A stretch of DNA of 64,000 bases from Oscillospiraceae bacterium (GTDB lineage Bacteria > Bacillota > Clostridia > Oscillospirales > UBA929). Of the stretch, positions 36,088 to 47,299 are shown in pieces; the stretch's first letter is position 1, and each line of letters opens with the position of its first letter. The notes under the pieces were generated by a model, which did not search any database, was not told the origin of the DNA, and worked only from the letters and a program-made list of their open reading frames with translations. The position numbers and the translations under genes are program-made. The stretch is taken from contig WRLU01000005.1 in assembly GCA_009777475.1 (NCBI GenBank), positions 1 through 64,000 on the forward strand, in the 5' to 3' direction.

Positions 36088-37273
36088 TGGGCTTTCTCAA
36101 GAAGAAATAAATGCTTTGCTAAAAGGCGAGGCCGAATTGGGATTAGGCGGGGGAGGCACCTCGGGGTCCGGTGCCACGGCAGCAGCTCCGGGCGGTGCGG
36201 ATGATTCTGAATTTGAGGGGCTTCTTTCCCATGAAGAATGCGATGCCATAGGGGAAATCGGCAATATCGTTATGGGTACTGCGGCTACAACTCTCTTCTC
36301 GTTGCTCAACAATAAGGTGGATATTACGACTCCTCGTGTTATGATTACAACTATGAGAAAGTTGGCAGAGCAATATACTCGCCCCTTCATCTCCGTTGAG
36401 GTTCAATATACTGCTGGGCTTGAGGGAACAAATTGTCTGTTTTTGCACGAGAAGGATGCCAAGGTAATCACCGACATAATGATGGGCGGAGATGGAACTA
36501 ATGTTGGAGGTGAATTTTCCGAGATGCACCTCAGTTGCATCAGTGAGGTTATGAACCAGATGGTGGGTTCATCCAGTACGTCCCTCTCCCAGATGGTAGG
36601 TACCCCTATTGACATATCACCGCCAAAGTCCATTCAGATTACCTTTGATGATGCGAATTTGACCCCCTTTAAGAATCCCGATGAACCAATTGTTAAGGCG
36701 AGCTTCGCAATGGAAGTGGAAGGGCTGATAAACTCTGAAATTATGCAGGTTATGCCGATCCCCTTCGCTAGAGACATGGTGGGAAGGTTGATGAAAATGC
36801 AAAGAGAAACATCAGGAACGGCTCCGGCGGCTGGTCAGCCGGCGGCCCCTGCTCCCGCACCTTCGCCGCCCCCGGCTAGTGCGGCTCCCCCTGCCCGGGA
36901 GGGGGCTGGAGCGTATGCTTATCAGCCACCGGCACCTCAGAATCGTCAGCCTATGGATGTCCGCCCTGCTCAGTTTACTGATTTTGCCGGAGACCCATCC
37001 AGTGTGATTACAGGTGAAAACTTGGATATGCTTATGGACGTGCCGCTGTCTATTTCGGTAGAGCTGGGTAAAAGCCGCAAATTTATCAAGGAGATTTTAG
37101 ACTTCAATGTGGGGACTATTGTTGTGCTTGATAAGATGGCGGGGGATTTAGTGGACGTAGTGGTAAACGGCAAGCTAATTGCCCAGGGTGAGGTCGTTGT
37201 TATAGACGATAGCTATGGGTGCCGTATTACCGATGTGGTAAGCCCATCTAAACGGATTGACTCGCATAGGTAG
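36080..37273 (+). CDS. fliY: Flagellar motor switch phosphatase FliY (CheC-like plus FliN domain)
   Basis: LSQEEINALL, ECDAIGEIGNIVMGTAATTLFSLLNNKVDITTPRV, C-terminal LMDVPLSISVELGKSRKFIKEILDFNVGTIVVLDK. Confidence 0.93.
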   Translation: MTNGLSQEEINALLKGEAELGLGGGGTSGSGATAAAPGGADDSEFEGLLSHEECDAIGEIGNIVMGTAATTLFSLLNNKVDITTPRVMITTMRKLAEQYTRPFISVEVQYTAGLEGTNCLFLHEKDAKVITDIMMGGDGTNVGGEFSEMHLSCISEVMNQMVGSSSTSLSQMVGTPIDISPPKSIQITFDDANLTPFKNPDEPIVKASFAMEVEGLINSEIMQVMPIPFARDMVGRLMKMQRETSGTAPAAGQPAAPAPAPSPPPASAAPPAREGAGAYAYQPPAPQNRQPMDVRPAQFTDFAGDPSSVITGENLDMLMDVPLSISVELGKSRKFIKEILDFNVGTIVVLDKMAGDLVDVVVNGKLIAQGEVVVIDDSYGCRITDVVSPSKRIDSHR

Positions 37274-37327
37274 GGTGGAACCCCTGCAAAAGTTTTTTCA
37301 GAATAATACCATGGAGGTGAGTCCCTG

Positions 37328-37690
37328 ATGGGAAATAGGATTTTGATCGTTGATGATGCCGCGTTCATGCGTATGATGATCAAGGAAACTCTTTCAAAAA
37401 ATGGGTTTGAGATTTGCGGTGAGGCGGAAAACGGAAAGATTGCTGTGGAGAAGTTCAATGAGTTGCAGCCTGACTTAGTTATTCTTGACATAACTATGCC
37501 AGAGGTTAACGGCATTGAGGCTTTGAAGGCCATCCGTAAGATCAATGCCGATGCTAAGGTAGTTATGTGTTCCGCTATGGGTCAGCAGGCCATGGTTATT
37601 GAGGCAATTCAAGCAGGTGCCAAGGACTTTATCGTCAAGCCGTTCCAGTCTGAGCGTATTTGTGAGGCCGTTAAAAAGGTGTTGGAATGA
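37328..37690 (+). CDS. cheY: Chemotaxis response regulator CheY
   Basis: RILIVDDAAFMRMMIKETL, LVILDITMPEVNGIEAL, KVVMCSAMGQQ, AKDFIVKPF. Confidence 0.95.
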   Translation: MGNRILIVDDAAFMRMMIKETLSKNGFEICGEAENGKIAVEKFNELQPDLVILDITMPEVNGIEALKAIRKINADAKVVMCSAMGQQAMVIEAIQAGAKDFIVKPFQSERICEAVKKVLE

Positions 37691-38658
37691 GCCTCGCCCC
37701 TTATCTTTTGAACGCTGGCCCGGTTATGGATTTGTGGAGGCTTGTATTAGGAATTGTTCTTGTATCTGCCCTTTTGGCAGGTCTTGTGTTTTCGACAAGA
37801 TGGTTGCACAGAAGGGGATTTATGCTCGGAAATCGCTCTGAGCATATTAGGATTGTGGACCGTGTTCCGTTAAACCGTGAGGTTGCTCTCCAAATTGTCC
37901 AGATAGGGTCTAAGTTCTTGGCTCTTGGCGTTGGAAGGGATGGTGTTCGCTTAATTTGCGAACTTGATCGGCTCGAGGCTTGTTGCCAGGCAGACCAGGA
38001 ACAGCAGGAGCAATCTGCCCAGCCCCATTCCTCGCCTGGTTTTTTTGGAAGGTTTTCGCACAATGTGCAGGTCAATATGGGTCTGAAGCCCAAAGGTACG
38101 CCTTATATGGTACCAGCAGGTTCAGTGTCTCCAGGGACTGACGGCAAACCCGGGTCCGGTGTTGCCTCGGTGTTAAATCAAGAGCAAAAGCAGGAAAACG
38201 CTTTATCCCCCAAGTTAAACACACCTGAGGTTCCTGTATCTTTGGTGTTACCGGAATCTATGGGATCGGTGGATATCACTCAGAAACAGCCGCAGCAGGC
38301 TAGGGATACCGTTGCTCCGCCATCCCCTGTAGCCCCTTCAGTCCCCGGCGGCCCGGAGGCTTACAGGGCAAGTGTTGAGAATATAACAAAAATGGTTGAA
38401 CCGGATTTGCTGGATCGCAGATCACGAGGATATTCTTCCGGCACGGACTACCCGGGTGCTACTAAAACGTCGGGTTCCTCAGGATCCGAAAAGCCGGAGA
38501 GTTCTCCGCATAGGTCTGCCCTGTCTCGTAGTACTCAAGGCAAATCATCGGATTCATCCACTTCGCCCGACCGGGAGGAACGGATTGATGAGCTTTTGGG
38601 TATGGTTGCAAACAGGCAGGCCCATTACACAAGAGAGAAGGATGCGGACAAGCCATGA
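37687..38658 (+). CDS. fliO: FliO/FliZ-like flagellar biosynthesis protein with long C-terminal extension
   Basis: Single [43 protein letters not shown], located cheY-fliP; overlaps neighbours. Confidence 0.8.
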   Translation: MSLAPYLLNAGPVMDLWRLVLGIVLVSALLAGLVFSTRWLHRRGFMLGNRSEHIRIVDRVPLNREVALQIVQIGSKFLALGVGRDGVRLICELDRLEACCQADQEQQEQSAQPHSSPGFFGRFSHNVQVNMGLKPKGTPYMVPAGSVSPGTDGKPGSGVASVLNQEQKQENALSPKLNTPEVPVSLVLPESMGSVDITQKQPQQARDTVAPPSPVAPSVPGGPEAYRASVENITKMVEPDLLDRRSRGYSSGTDYPGATKTSGSSGSEKPESSPHRSALSRSTQGKSSDSSTSPDREERIDELLGMVANRQAHYTREKDADKP

Positions 38659-39578
38659 GGATGAATAAATGGTTACTGGAAAAAACTTTAGGGCGTACCG
38701 GCAATCCGCATAAAGCAGGTTTCCCGGGATGCTCTTTGTTTTCGCGCAGTTTTCGTTGCCTTAGTGTTATGTTGCCCCTTTGCCTGGCCTTGTTCATCCT
38801 TTTTGCACCTCCGGTTTTTGCTACCGATATTTCTCCGGGTGATGGGTCTCCCGGTTTGGCTGATTCGGCGCGGGATGCTGAAGGCAGGGACATTTTTCCT
38901 TTCAATATGCTCAGAAACCTCTTTGGCGATGAAGTAGAGGGCATGACAACCACGATTGAGCTCATGCTTCTGCTGACAGTACTCACCCTGGTGCCGTCAA
39001 TCCTGATTATGATGACATCATTTACCCGGATTGTCATAGTACTCTCTTTTACCCGAAATGCTCTGGGAACCCAGCAGATGCCTCCTAATCAGGTTATGAT
39101 TGGGTTAGCTCTCTTTCTGACCTATTTCACGATGTTTCCTACTATCACGCAGGTTATAGACACTGCCTGGACACCCTATCAGGAGGAGGAGGTTACCTTT
39201 GATGAGGCTTTTGCCAATTCGATTGACCCATTGCGAGGTTTCATGCTAGGTCAAATTAGATTGCAAAATCACGAAAATGATTTGCACGGTTTTATGAATC
39301 TTGCCAAACTCGAAAGACCGGAAACAGATACGGATATACCAACTCATGTGCTTATTCCGGCATTTATCACTAGCGAGCTTAAAACAGCTTTCCGGATAGG
39401 GTTTTATATATTTTTGCCCTTCATGGTCATCGACATGGTGGTTGCCTCGGCTCTTATGAGCATGGGAATGATGATGCTCCCGCCGGCAATGATTAGCTTG
39501 CCGTTTAAGATTATGCTGTTTGTGGTTGTAGATGGCTGGAGGCTTGTGGTACAGAGCGTTATACAGACATTCGGATAG
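38655..39578 (+). CDS. fliP: Flagellar type III export protein FliP
   Basis: [49 protein letters not shown]. Confidence 0.97.
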   Translation: MRMNKWLLEKTLGRTGNPHKAGFPGCSLFSRSFRCLSVMLPLCLALFILFAPPVFATDISPGDGSPGLADSARDAEGRDIFPFNMLRNLFGDEVEGMTTTIELMLLLTVLTLVPSILIMMTSFTRIVIVLSFTRNALGTQQMPPNQVMIGLALFLTYFTMFPTITQVIDTAWTPYQEEEVTFDEAFANSIDPLRGFMLGQIRLQNHENDLHGFMNLAKLERPETDTDIPTHVLIPAFITSELKTAFRIGFYIFLPFMVIDMVVASALMSMGMMMLPPAMISLPFKIMLFVVVDGWRLVVQSVIQTFG

Positions 39579-39615
39579 CGCGGCTGTAAAATCGTGCTTT
39601 GGGAGGTGAAGTGCT

Positions 39616-39879
39616 GTGGGTGCGGATGAAGTTTCCGGTTTGGTAACAGACGGTGTGCTTACTATTCTTAAGGTTGCCCTTCCTATGTTGAGCATAGGGC
39701 TGATTGTGGGTCTTATCATTTCGATTTTGCAGGCGACAACACAAGTCAACGAACAAACTATTGTATTTGTCAGCAAAATATTAGCGGTTTTTATTAGCTT
39801 AATTGTTTTTGGGCAGTGGATGCTGGCGCAGCTTCAGGATTTTACCTTGCGTGTGTTTGACAGGATTGTGGGTGGGTAG
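39616..39879 (+). CDS. fliQ: Flagellar type III export protein FliQ (GTG start)
   Basis: IGLIVGLIISILQATTQVNEQTIVFVSKILAVFISLIVFGQWML. Confidence 0.96.
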   Translation: MGADEVSGLVTDGVLTILKVALPMLSIGLIVGLIISILQATTQVNEQTIVFVSKILAVFISLIVFGQWMLAQLQDFTLRVFDRIVGG

Positions 39880-39882
39880 CCT

Positions 39883-40671
39883 ATGACGGCAGCGTACATC
39901 GAGGAATATTTCGCATGGATAATTCATTTTATGCTTATTGTTGTGCGAGTTTCGGCATTGCTCCTGATTACCCCATTGCTTAACCGTCAGAATGTCCCTA
40001 GCATGGTCAAAATCGGGCTGTCTGTCCTTACCGCTTTTGTCCTGATAAATTTTTCACCGCCAGCATTCCCTTACCCATATACCGAGCCCTGGCCGCTCTT
40101 AGGTGCGGCAGTGAGGGAGATGATCGTGGGTTTGTCATTCGGGTTTGTGACCGCGTTGTTCCTCAACATTGTCTACACAGCAGGGCAAATCATAGATATG
40201 CAAGTCGGGCTCTCTCTGGCGCAGGTATTTGACATCAGCATTGGCGCGCAGGCTGCCGTTACCGCCGGTATTTTAAATATCATCATGGTTGTCACGTTTA
40301 TTTTTGCTGACGGAATCAGCAGGGTGTTTGCCGTTTTAGGAAGGACATTAGAAATAATCCCTGTGGGTACAGCCGCTATTGGGCCCGAGCTGCCGATGCT
40401 TATGTTAGATTTGTTTATCCGTTGCTTTGTCATCGCAGTTCAGATAACCCTTCCCGTTATGGCATCGGCAATGTTGCTTGAGGTAGCACTGGGAGTTATA
40501 GTACGCACCGCACCTCAAATGAACATCTTTGTAATAGGTATTCCGCTGAAGGTGGCGATAGGGTTACTGATATTCCTTTTCATGGTTCCAGTGTTTGTCT
40601 CGGCGACAGGTGGTATTTTTGACCAGATGTTTGACGCAATGGACAATCTGTTAGGGGAGATGATGCCATGA
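39883..40671 (+). CDS. fliR: Flagellar type III export protein FliR
   Basis: RVSALLLITPLLNRQNVPSMVKIGLSVLTAFVL, FGFVTALFLNIVYTAGQIIDMQVGLSLAQVFDI. Confidence 0.95.
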   Translation: MTAAYIEEYFAWIIHFMLIVVRVSALLLITPLLNRQNVPSMVKIGLSVLTAFVLINFSPPAFPYPYTEPWPLLGAAVREMIVGLSFGFVTALFLNIVYTAGQIIDMQVGLSLAQVFDISIGAQAAVTAGILNIIMVVTFIFADGISRVFAVLGRTLEIIPVGTAAIGPELPMLMLDLFIRCFVIAVQITLPVMASAMLLEVALGVIVRTAPQMNIFVIGIPLKVAIGLLIFLFMVPVFVSATGGIFDQMFDAMDNLLGEMMP

Positions 40672-41852
40672 CTCCTGAGCAAGGCTCGAGTGCCGAAAAA
40701 ACAGAAAAGGCGACTCCTAAGAAACGGCGTGATGCGCGAAAAAAAGGTCAAGTGCTGAAAAGTGCCGAGGTAAACACAGCTGTTTTGACCCTGAGTATGT
40801 TTATGACCCTCTTCCTCGCTGGCGGCTGGATGATGCAGCGGTTGTTCACATTGTTTGGTCATTGCACCGATCTTATGGCACGGACAGAGAGTCATAACGA
40901 CAAACTTATCACACAGACCCTGTTTGACATATTCATCAGCTTTTTTCTTATTTTGCTCCCATTTCTGTCAGTCGCTCTCATTATGGGTATTTTGGTTAAT
41001 GTTGCACAGATAGGATTTTTGTTTGTTTCGGACCCGCTAAAGCCCAAGCTGAGCAAAATTAACCCCATATCCGGGCTGAAACGGATATTTTCAATGAGAA
41101 GCCTAATGGAGATGTTCAAGGCTATTGCCAAGTTTTCGGCGGTTGGCTTGGTGGTGTATTTTGAATATGTCAAGAATTTAGAGCTTTTTCCCATGATGAT
41201 GCACCTATCCCCGGCTAATGCGGCCAGCGAGCTTTTTAGTATGTGCATGGTTGTAGCCTTCAAGGCGTGCGTGGTGCTGGTATTTATCGGACTGCTGGAC
41301 TACATGTATCAGTGGTGGGAGTACGAGAAAAATCTCAAAATGACCAAGGATGAGGTCAAGCGGGAATTTAAGCAGATGGAGGGAGACCCGCAAATCAAGG
41401 GCAAACGCCGTGAGCAGCAACGTAAAATGAGCATGATGCGCATGATGCAGGCGGTACCTCAGGCAGATGTGGTCATTACCAACCCTACTCATTATGCCGT
41501 GGCTATCAAGTATGAGGAAAAGAAAGCAGATGCCCCGATTGTCTTAGCCAAGGGAAAGGATGCCATAGCCCTTAAAATCAAACAGCTAGCCCAAGAAAGC
41601 GGCATTGAACTCGTGGAAAACAAGCCGGTGGCGCAGGCACTGTATGCCGCGTGTGAGCCAGGGCAGAAGATCCCCCCCGACCTATTCGCCGCGGTTGCAG
41701 AAATTTTAGCCCATGTGTACAATCTCAAGAAGCAGCAGCAGGATCCACCGCGGCCTGGTCAAAGACGGCCAATTCAGCGCAGTCCAATGAGCAGCAACAG
41801 GCAAATGGGCGGAAGCTTCCCTCAGCGCAGACCCGGACATCGCTCGGTGTGA
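40668..41852 (+). CDS. flhB: Flagellar type III export switch protein FlhB
   Basis: EKTEKATPKKRRDARKKGQVLKSAEVNTAVL; VVITNPTHYAVAIKYEEKKADAPIVLAKGKD (NPTH cleavage motif). Confidence 0.97.
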   Translation: MTPEQGSSAEKTEKATPKKRRDARKKGQVLKSAEVNTAVLTLSMFMTLFLAGGWMMQRLFTLFGHCTDLMARTESHNDKLITQTLFDIFISFFLILLPFLSVALIMGILVNVAQIGFLFVSDPLKPKLSKINPISGLKRIFSMRSLMEMFKAIAKFSAVGLVVYFEYVKNLELFPMMMHLSPANAASELFSMCMVVAFKACVVLVFIGLLDYMYQWWEYEKNLKMTKDEVKREFKQMEGDPQIKGKRREQQRKMSMMRMMQAVPQADVVITNPTHYAVAIKYEEKKADAPIVLAKGKDAIALKIKQLAQESGIELVENKPVAQALYAACEPGQKIPPDLFAAVAEILAHVYNLKKQQQDPPRPGQRRPIQRSPMSSNRQMGGSFPQRRPGHRSV

Positions 41853-41904
41853 CAAGATAACACAAACAATCCTTAAAAGTTAACTGGTAAGGGGTGAGCA
41901 TGAC

Positions 41905-43989
41905 TTGAAGCTTAATCTGAAGGCTATATCACAAGTGTCTGGCAATATGTTAATTGGAATGGTTGTAATAACGGTTGTCCTTATGCTTGTTATCCCGTTG
42001 CCAGCCGCTCTGTTAGACTTTTTAATCATAATCAACATAGTTACGGCTATTGTGGTTATCCTCGTTGCTATCACGGCAAAGGATGCACTGGGGTTCTCAA
42101 CCTTCCCTACTGTGCTGCTTATCTTAACAGTATTCCGCCTGGCAATTAATATTTCGGTCACCCGCTCTATTTTAACCAATGGCGGCAAGGCTGGGCAAAT
42201 GGTTGAAACATTCGGCAGATTTGTTGGCGGAAACGATCTTGTTGTCGGTGCAATTATATTTCTGCTACTGATTATCGTGCAGTTTTTAGTTATCACAAAG
42301 GGTGCCGAGCGTGTCGCGGAGGTTGCCGCCCGCTTTACTTTGGATGCCATGCCGGGTAAGCAGATGGCAATTGATGCCGACCTCAATTCGGGTCTGATTG
42401 ACGAAAAAGAGGCGCGTAAACGCCGTACTAACATTTCCCGCGAGGCAGACTTTTACGGAAGTATGGACGGTGCTGCCAAGTTCGTTAAGGGCGATAACAT
42501 TTTCAGCATTATAGCGGGGCTGGTCAATGTAATCGGCGGCCTGATCCTTGGGTCAATGAACGGTGTTGAAATTGACGGTGTCCTGCAAACAGACATGGGG
42601 AGCATTATAAGTGTTTATACCATTGCCACTATAGGCGATGGCTTGGTCGCTCAGATCCCTGCGTTGCTGATTTCAGTTGCTACAGGTATTATTGTAACGA
42701 AAGCCGCATCGGACGATACCCTGGGTGGCGATATAGGACGTCAATTTATTCAGGAACCGTATATCCTTATTTTAGGTGGCGGTGCATTGGCTGTTATGGG
42801 CTTTATCCCGGGTATGCCTAAGCATATAATGTGGCCTATTGCTATTATTTTGATTACTTTAGGCATCATGCTTATGAGAAAAGACCGAGTGCCGATAGAG
42901 GAGCCGGGACCGGACGAGCCGATAGAGCAGGAGGCGCAGGAGGCACGCAAAATGGAGAATGTCGTCAGTCTGCTGCAGGTAGACCCACTGGAGATTTCCT
43001 TCGGCTACGGAATTATACCCTTGGCCGAACCATCCCAAGGAGGCGACTTGCTTGACAGGGTGGTTATGATCCGCCGGCAGTGTGCCAGTGAGCTGGGCTT
43101 GATCGTGCCTGCTATTCGCATGAGGGATAATATCCAGTTTGCCAACAATGAATATTCAATCAAAATAAAGGGTAGCGAGGTGGCACATGGCGAGGTCGTG
43201 CTTGACCACTATCTTGCTATGAACCCGGGTGATGTTGAGGAGGATGTTGAGGGCATTGACACATTAGAGCCGGCGTTTGGGCTTCCCGCCAAATGGATAT
43301 CTGTGAGGGAGCGGGAAAAAGCCGAGCTGCTTGGCTACACAATTGTTGACCCGCCTAGTGTTATTGCTACCCATCTCACAGAGGTTGTTAGGCGGCATGC
43401 CCACGAACTCCTGGGTCGTCAGCAGGTGCAGGCTCTGATTGATAATCTCCGCCAGCAGCAGCCATCGCTGGTTGATGAGGTTATTCCCAAGGTATTCTCA
43501 TTGGGTGAAGCTCAAAAAATACTGCAAAATCTCTTGAGTGAAGGCATTTCTATTCGGGATATGGTTACAATTCTTGAAACAATGAGTGAATACAGTGCCT
43601 CTACAAGAGATCCGGATATGCTCACGGAATATGTTAGGCAGTCCCTGAAGCGTGCCATAACCGCTAAATTTACAAGCGGCGGGAAGCTCAATGTCATTAC
43701 TCTTGATCCAACGCTTGAAAACAAAATTTTGGACAATATACGACAAACGGAGCATGGTGCCTATGTATCCTTAGACCCAGATGACATACAAAATATATTT
43801 GCATCACTGAAGACAGGAATAGAGCGGCTGCAGGGCATGGGAATAGTCCCGGTTGTTCTGTGTTCTCCCGTTGTGCGCTATCACTTCAAACGCATGACGG
43901 AGGGCCTGGCACCTGATTTAGTTGTGCTGTCGTACAATGAATTGGAGCAGAACATTGATATTCAGGCGGATGGGGTGGTGCAATTGTGA
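41905..43989 (+). CDS. flhA: Flagellar type III export protein FlhA (TTG start)
   Basis: LPAALLDFLIIINIVTAIVVILVAI, TVLLILTVFRLAINISVTRSIL, MPGKQMAIDADLNSGLIDEKEARKRR. Confidence 0.97.
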   Translation: MKLNLKAISQVSGNMLIGMVVITVVLMLVIPLPAALLDFLIIINIVTAIVVILVAITAKDALGFSTFPTVLLILTVFRLAINISVTRSILTNGGKAGQMVETFGRFVGGNDLVVGAIIFLLLIIVQFLVITKGAERVAEVAARFTLDAMPGKQMAIDADLNSGLIDEKEARKRRTNISREADFYGSMDGAAKFVKGDNIFSIIAGLVNVIGGLILGSMNGVEIDGVLQTDMGSIISVYTIATIGDGLVAQIPALLISVATGIIVTKAASDDTLGGDIGRQFIQEPYILILGGGALAVMGFIPGMPKHIMWPIAIILITLGIMLMRKDRVPIEEPGPDEPIEQEAQEARKMENVVSLLQVDPLEISFGYGIIPLAEPSQGGDLLDRVVMIRRQCASELGLIVPAIRMRDNIQFANNEYSIKIKGSEVAHGEVVLDHYLAMNPGDVEEDVEGIDTLEPAFGLPAKWISVREREKAELLGYTIVDPPSVIATHLTEVVRRHAHELLGRQQVQALIDNLRQQQPSLVDEVIPKVFSLGEAQKILQNLLSEGISIRDMVTILETMSEYSASTRDPDMLTEYVRQSLKRAITAKFTSGGKLNVITLDPTLENKILDNIRQTEHGAYVSLDPDDIQNIFASLKTGIERLQGMGIVPVVLCSPVVRYHFKRMTEGLAPDLVVLSYNELEQNIDIQADGVVQL

Positions 43990-45389
43990 ATGTGAAGCGT
44001 TATACTGCCCCCACGCTTGCCGAGGCTATGGAGCAAGTTAAGCAGGAGTTAGGCGGGGATGCCTTGATTTTATCGCAACGCACCGTTAAAAAAGGTTTTT
44101 TCAAAAAAGAGCATGAGGTTATGGCGGCTTACGAAAAACCTGCCGAGTCTGCTCAGAGCAAAAAGGGAAAAAATTTTCCGCCGTTGTCGAAGGGGGTACC
44201 CCCGGCAACCAACGCAAAAGCCTCTGCATATGCAAAAACAGCGAAACCTGCAGGAGATAATCCGCTGAAGGATAATCCCCCCCCCCTTGTAAGCACCCGT
44301 CGCAGGGAGGCTTCGCCGGAGCCTGCCAATGCCGCCGAGCGGGCATTGGAGATTTTAGACCAAATAAATGCCAAAACCGAACCTATGCCGGCGGCTTCAC
44401 CCATTTTGCCCAAGGAACCCAGCGGTGAATTTCAGCCACTGCATATACATGTTGCCGAACCGAAGTCAGAGCCAAAGGAGCATATTATAGGTCGCCCGGC
44501 GCAAGCAGGGGAGCTTGCAGGACAGGGTATGGAGCAATTGCAGAATAGAATTGATATTTTAACATCATCGGTCAATTCTCTGGTGGGCAAGATGCAGCTT
44601 GGGAATGAAACGCGTTCATATAGCCCGGAAATTGATGCTATGATGCTCAGCCTGCTGGAAAATGAAGCCCATGAGGAATTTATAAGCCGTATTGCCAAGG
44701 AGGTGGATGAAATTGTTACCAAGCAACGTGAGGAACCGCGTGAGGTAATGGAACAGCTTCTTCGCCAGTATCTCGGTACGGCGGAGCCTATCCGCCTGAA
44801 ACGCTTCAAACGTACGGTAGTCCTCTTGGCAGGCCCGACCGGGGTGGGAAAAACCACTACACTGGCAAAGCTTGCTGCAATCTATTCTATAAACCACCAT
44901 TCCAAGGTTGGTGTCATCACTACCGATACCTACCGTATTGCGGCTGTGGAGCAACTGAAAACCTATACTCAGATTTTAGAAATACCCCTCTCTATTGTGT
45001 ATACACCGGCTGAGGTTGCCGATGCTTTAAAGGATCATGAGGATAAGGATGTTGTTTTTATAGACACAGCTGGAAAAAGCCCCTCCGATCAAACACATGA
45101 AGAAGAGCTTACCGAATTGATAAAGCATTCTGAGTGCGATGAGGTGCATTTGGTGGTTTCGGCAACCACAGGCTTTACCGGATTGCTTAACATCTTGAAT
45201 GCGTACTCTTTTCTCACCGACTTTAAGCTTATTATAACAAAGCTAGACGAAACTCCTGCTTGGGGTGGAGTTCTTAATGCTCGCTTTCTTACCGATAAAT
45301 CTCTGTCATACACGGCAATTGGGCAGAATGTCCCTGATGACATTGAGGTAGCGGATATCCGTAAAATTGTAACCCGGCTGATTGGATAA
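43986..45389 (+). CDS. flhF: SRP-like GTPase FlhF (GTG start)
   Basis: MNVKRYTAPTLAEAMEQVKQELGGDALILSQRTVKKG; GPTGVGKTTTLAKLAA, DTYRIAAVEQL, DTAGKSP, TKLDETPAWGG. Confidence 0.96.
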   Translation: MNVKRYTAPTLAEAMEQVKQELGGDALILSQRTVKKGFFKKEHEVMAAYEKPAESAQSKKGKNFPPLSKGVPPATNAKASAYAKTAKPAGDNPLKDNPPPLVSTRRREASPEPANAAERALEILDQINAKTEPMPAASPILPKEPSGEFQPLHIHVAEPKSEPKEHIIGRPAQAGELAGQGMEQLQNRIDILTSSVNSLVGKMQLGNETRSYSPEIDAMMLSLLENEAHEEFISRIAKEVDEIVTKQREEPREVMEQLLRQYLGTAEPIRLKRFKRTVVLLAGPTGVGKTTTLAKLAAIYSINHHSKVGVITTDTYRIAAVEQLKTYTQILEIPLSIVYTPAEVADALKDHEDKDVVFIDTAGKSPSDQTHEEELTELIKHSECDEVHLVVSATTGFTGLLNILNAYSFLTDFKLIITKLDETPAWGGVLNARFLTDKSLSYTAIGQNVPDDIEVADIRKIVTRLIG

Positions 45390-45428
45390 CAGGCAAACGT
45401 ACAGCGTTTGCCGGAAGGGCAGGACGTG

Positions 45429-46355
45429 ATGAAGGATCAGGCCAGTGCGCTGCGGCAAATCGTGGGAAATTTGAAAAAACAGCGTGATGAGCGTCCCTCT
45501 GAGCAAGGGGCGCGGCTGATTTGCGTTACCAGCGGCAAGGGCGGAGTTGGGAAAACTAGCATTGCTGTCAATTTAGCTATTTCACTTGTTAAAAAAGGGC
45601 TAAGGGTACTTTTGATGGATGCTGACTTTGGTCTCTCAAATGTGGATTTAATGATGGGCGTTTCCCCGCCGTTTGACCTTTCCCATGTGCTGAGCGGAAA
45701 AAAACAGATGCGAGATGTTGTGGCGCAGGGTCCGGGCGGTGTTCAGGTAGTTGCGGGCGGTTCGGGCATGAGAAGCTTGATTCAAATGACAGAAACCCAG
45801 CTTGTGGATATTATGGGTGTTCTGGTATCTTTAGAAGACATAGCGGATATGATTATATTAGACACCGGAGCTGGAATAACCCCATTGATTATGCGGATGA
45901 TCCGGGCGTCCCAGGAGGCAATTGTCATTACAACCCCGGAGCCCACCGCTATCATGGATTCATATGCCCTTGTAAAATCCCTTGCATCAGGAAAGTCGGA
46001 TACTCAGCTTAGGCTTATAGTCAACAGAGCCCGATCTGCAGAGGAGGGTGAGGCTGCCATTCAGAAGTTTTTAGCTGTGGTCAGGCTTTACTTGAAAAAC
46101 GAGATTGTATCTCTTGGCTATCTGCTGAACGATACCTCTGTAGAAAAAGGGGTGAGGCAGCAGCAACCATTTGTTTTGTCTTATCCTCGTTCTGTTGCGG
46201 CCAAAAACATTGAGGAAATAGCTTGGAAGCTTATGGGTGCGACACCAAATCAAACGCCTGGAGGATTAGGTAGGTTCGTCATGGGATTGTTGGGAAGGGA
46301 TAAAATCAGAACAATACAGCCGGAGGAGCAATCGGTATCTTCAGCAGAACCGTAA
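45429..46355 (+). CDS. flhG: MinD/ParA-family ATPase FlhG (YlxH)
   Basis: VTSGKGGVGKTSIAVNLAISLVKKGLRVLLMDADFGLSNVDLMMGV. Confidence 0.93.
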   Translation: MKDQASALRQIVGNLKKQRDERPSEQGARLICVTSGKGGVGKTSIAVNLAISLVKKGLRVLLMDADFGLSNVDLMMGVSPPFDLSHVLSGKKQMRDVVAQGPGGVQVVAGGSGMRSLIQMTETQLVDIMGVLVSLEDIADMIILDTGAGITPLIMRMIRASQEAIVITTPEPTAIMDSYALVKSLASGKSDTQLRLIVNRARSAEEGEAAIQKFLAVVRLYLKNEIVSLGYLLNDTSVEKGVRQQQPFVLSYPRSVAAKNIEEIAWKLMGATPNQTPGGLGRFVMGLLGRDKIRTIQPEEQSVSSAEP

Positions 46356-46440
46356 TCGGCAGTGAATGAGCAGCTAGGCAGCTAAAGGCGACATCTAAAA
46401 TAAGTCCGTAACGTTTTTGTGAAGTAGGTGGAAGTAAGAG

Positions 46441-47214
46441 ATGGAGAGCAGCTTCAGAAGCTTTCTCGGAGGAAGCCCGCAGGAGGCCGAGCGTCTTTGG
46501 GTGGAATTTTCCAAAAAACCAAATGTGGAAAACCGTAATCTTTTGGTCACACATTACATCCCCTTGGTCAGAACAGTTGTTCTGCGATTATTTCCTACTT
46601 ACCGCAAGCACGTTGATTTTGACGATTTGATGAGCTGTGGCCTCCTGGGCCTGATGGATGCCTTGGATAAATTTGATTTATCTAAGGGTGTGAAATTTGA
46701 AGCTTACGCAACATTGCGGATCCGGGGAGAAATTATTGACCAAATTCGCAAGCAGGACTGGGCACCAGTTAATTTACGTCAGAAAATCAAAAAAATTGAG
46801 GAGGCTTATGACTACTTAGAGTTGCAATTAGGCCGTATCCCAAACGAAAAAGAGGTAGCGGAGCATCTTAAAATGCAGACAGATGAGGTTCAAAAGGCAT
46901 TAGACGATTCTCATACCTTCAATCTTGTGGCATTAGATGAACTGTTTGTCGAAAGATTAGGTGCTATGCCTCTTTCGGACGAGGGGAACCCGGACACGCT
47001 TTGTGACGAGAAGGAGGTTAAGCGGATTATGGCTGAGGTTATAGATACCTTGTCAGAGACTGAAAAATTAGTAATTTCAATGTATTATTATGATGAGCTT
47101 ACCATGAGGGAAATAGCTGAGGTTTTTGGAGTTTGTGAGTCACGCGTCAGTCAGATACACGCTAAAACACTTATGATAATGAGAAATAAAATGACAAAAG
47201 CCTTTGAAAGCTAA
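46441..47214 (+). CDS. sigD: RNA polymerase sigma factor of FliA/WhiG (SigD) family
   Basis: NLLVTHYIPLVRTVVLRLF, DFDDLMSCGLLGLMDALDKFD, FEAYATLRIRGEIIDQIRKQDWAP, MREIAEVFGVCESRVSQIHAKTLMIMRNKM. Confidence 0.95.
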   Translation: MESSFRSFLGGSPQEAERLWVEFSKKPNVENRNLLVTHYIPLVRTVVLRLFPTYRKHVDFDDLMSCGLLGLMDALDKFDLSKGVKFEAYATLRIRGEIIDQIRKQDWAPVNLRQKIKKIEEAYDYLELQLGRIPNEKEVAEHLKMQTDEVQKALDDSHTFNLVALDELFVERLGAMPLSDEGNPDTLCDEKEVKRIMAEVIDTLSETEKLVISMYYYDELTMREIAEVFGVCESRVSQIHAKTLMIMRNKMTKAFES

Positions 47215-47299
47215 GATAGTTTCGGGAAAATTAAAATTTCATGCAACCCGGAAAATATTTTTCCGATTTTCCCAGGTTGATCGTTAGGAGGTTTTTTTA

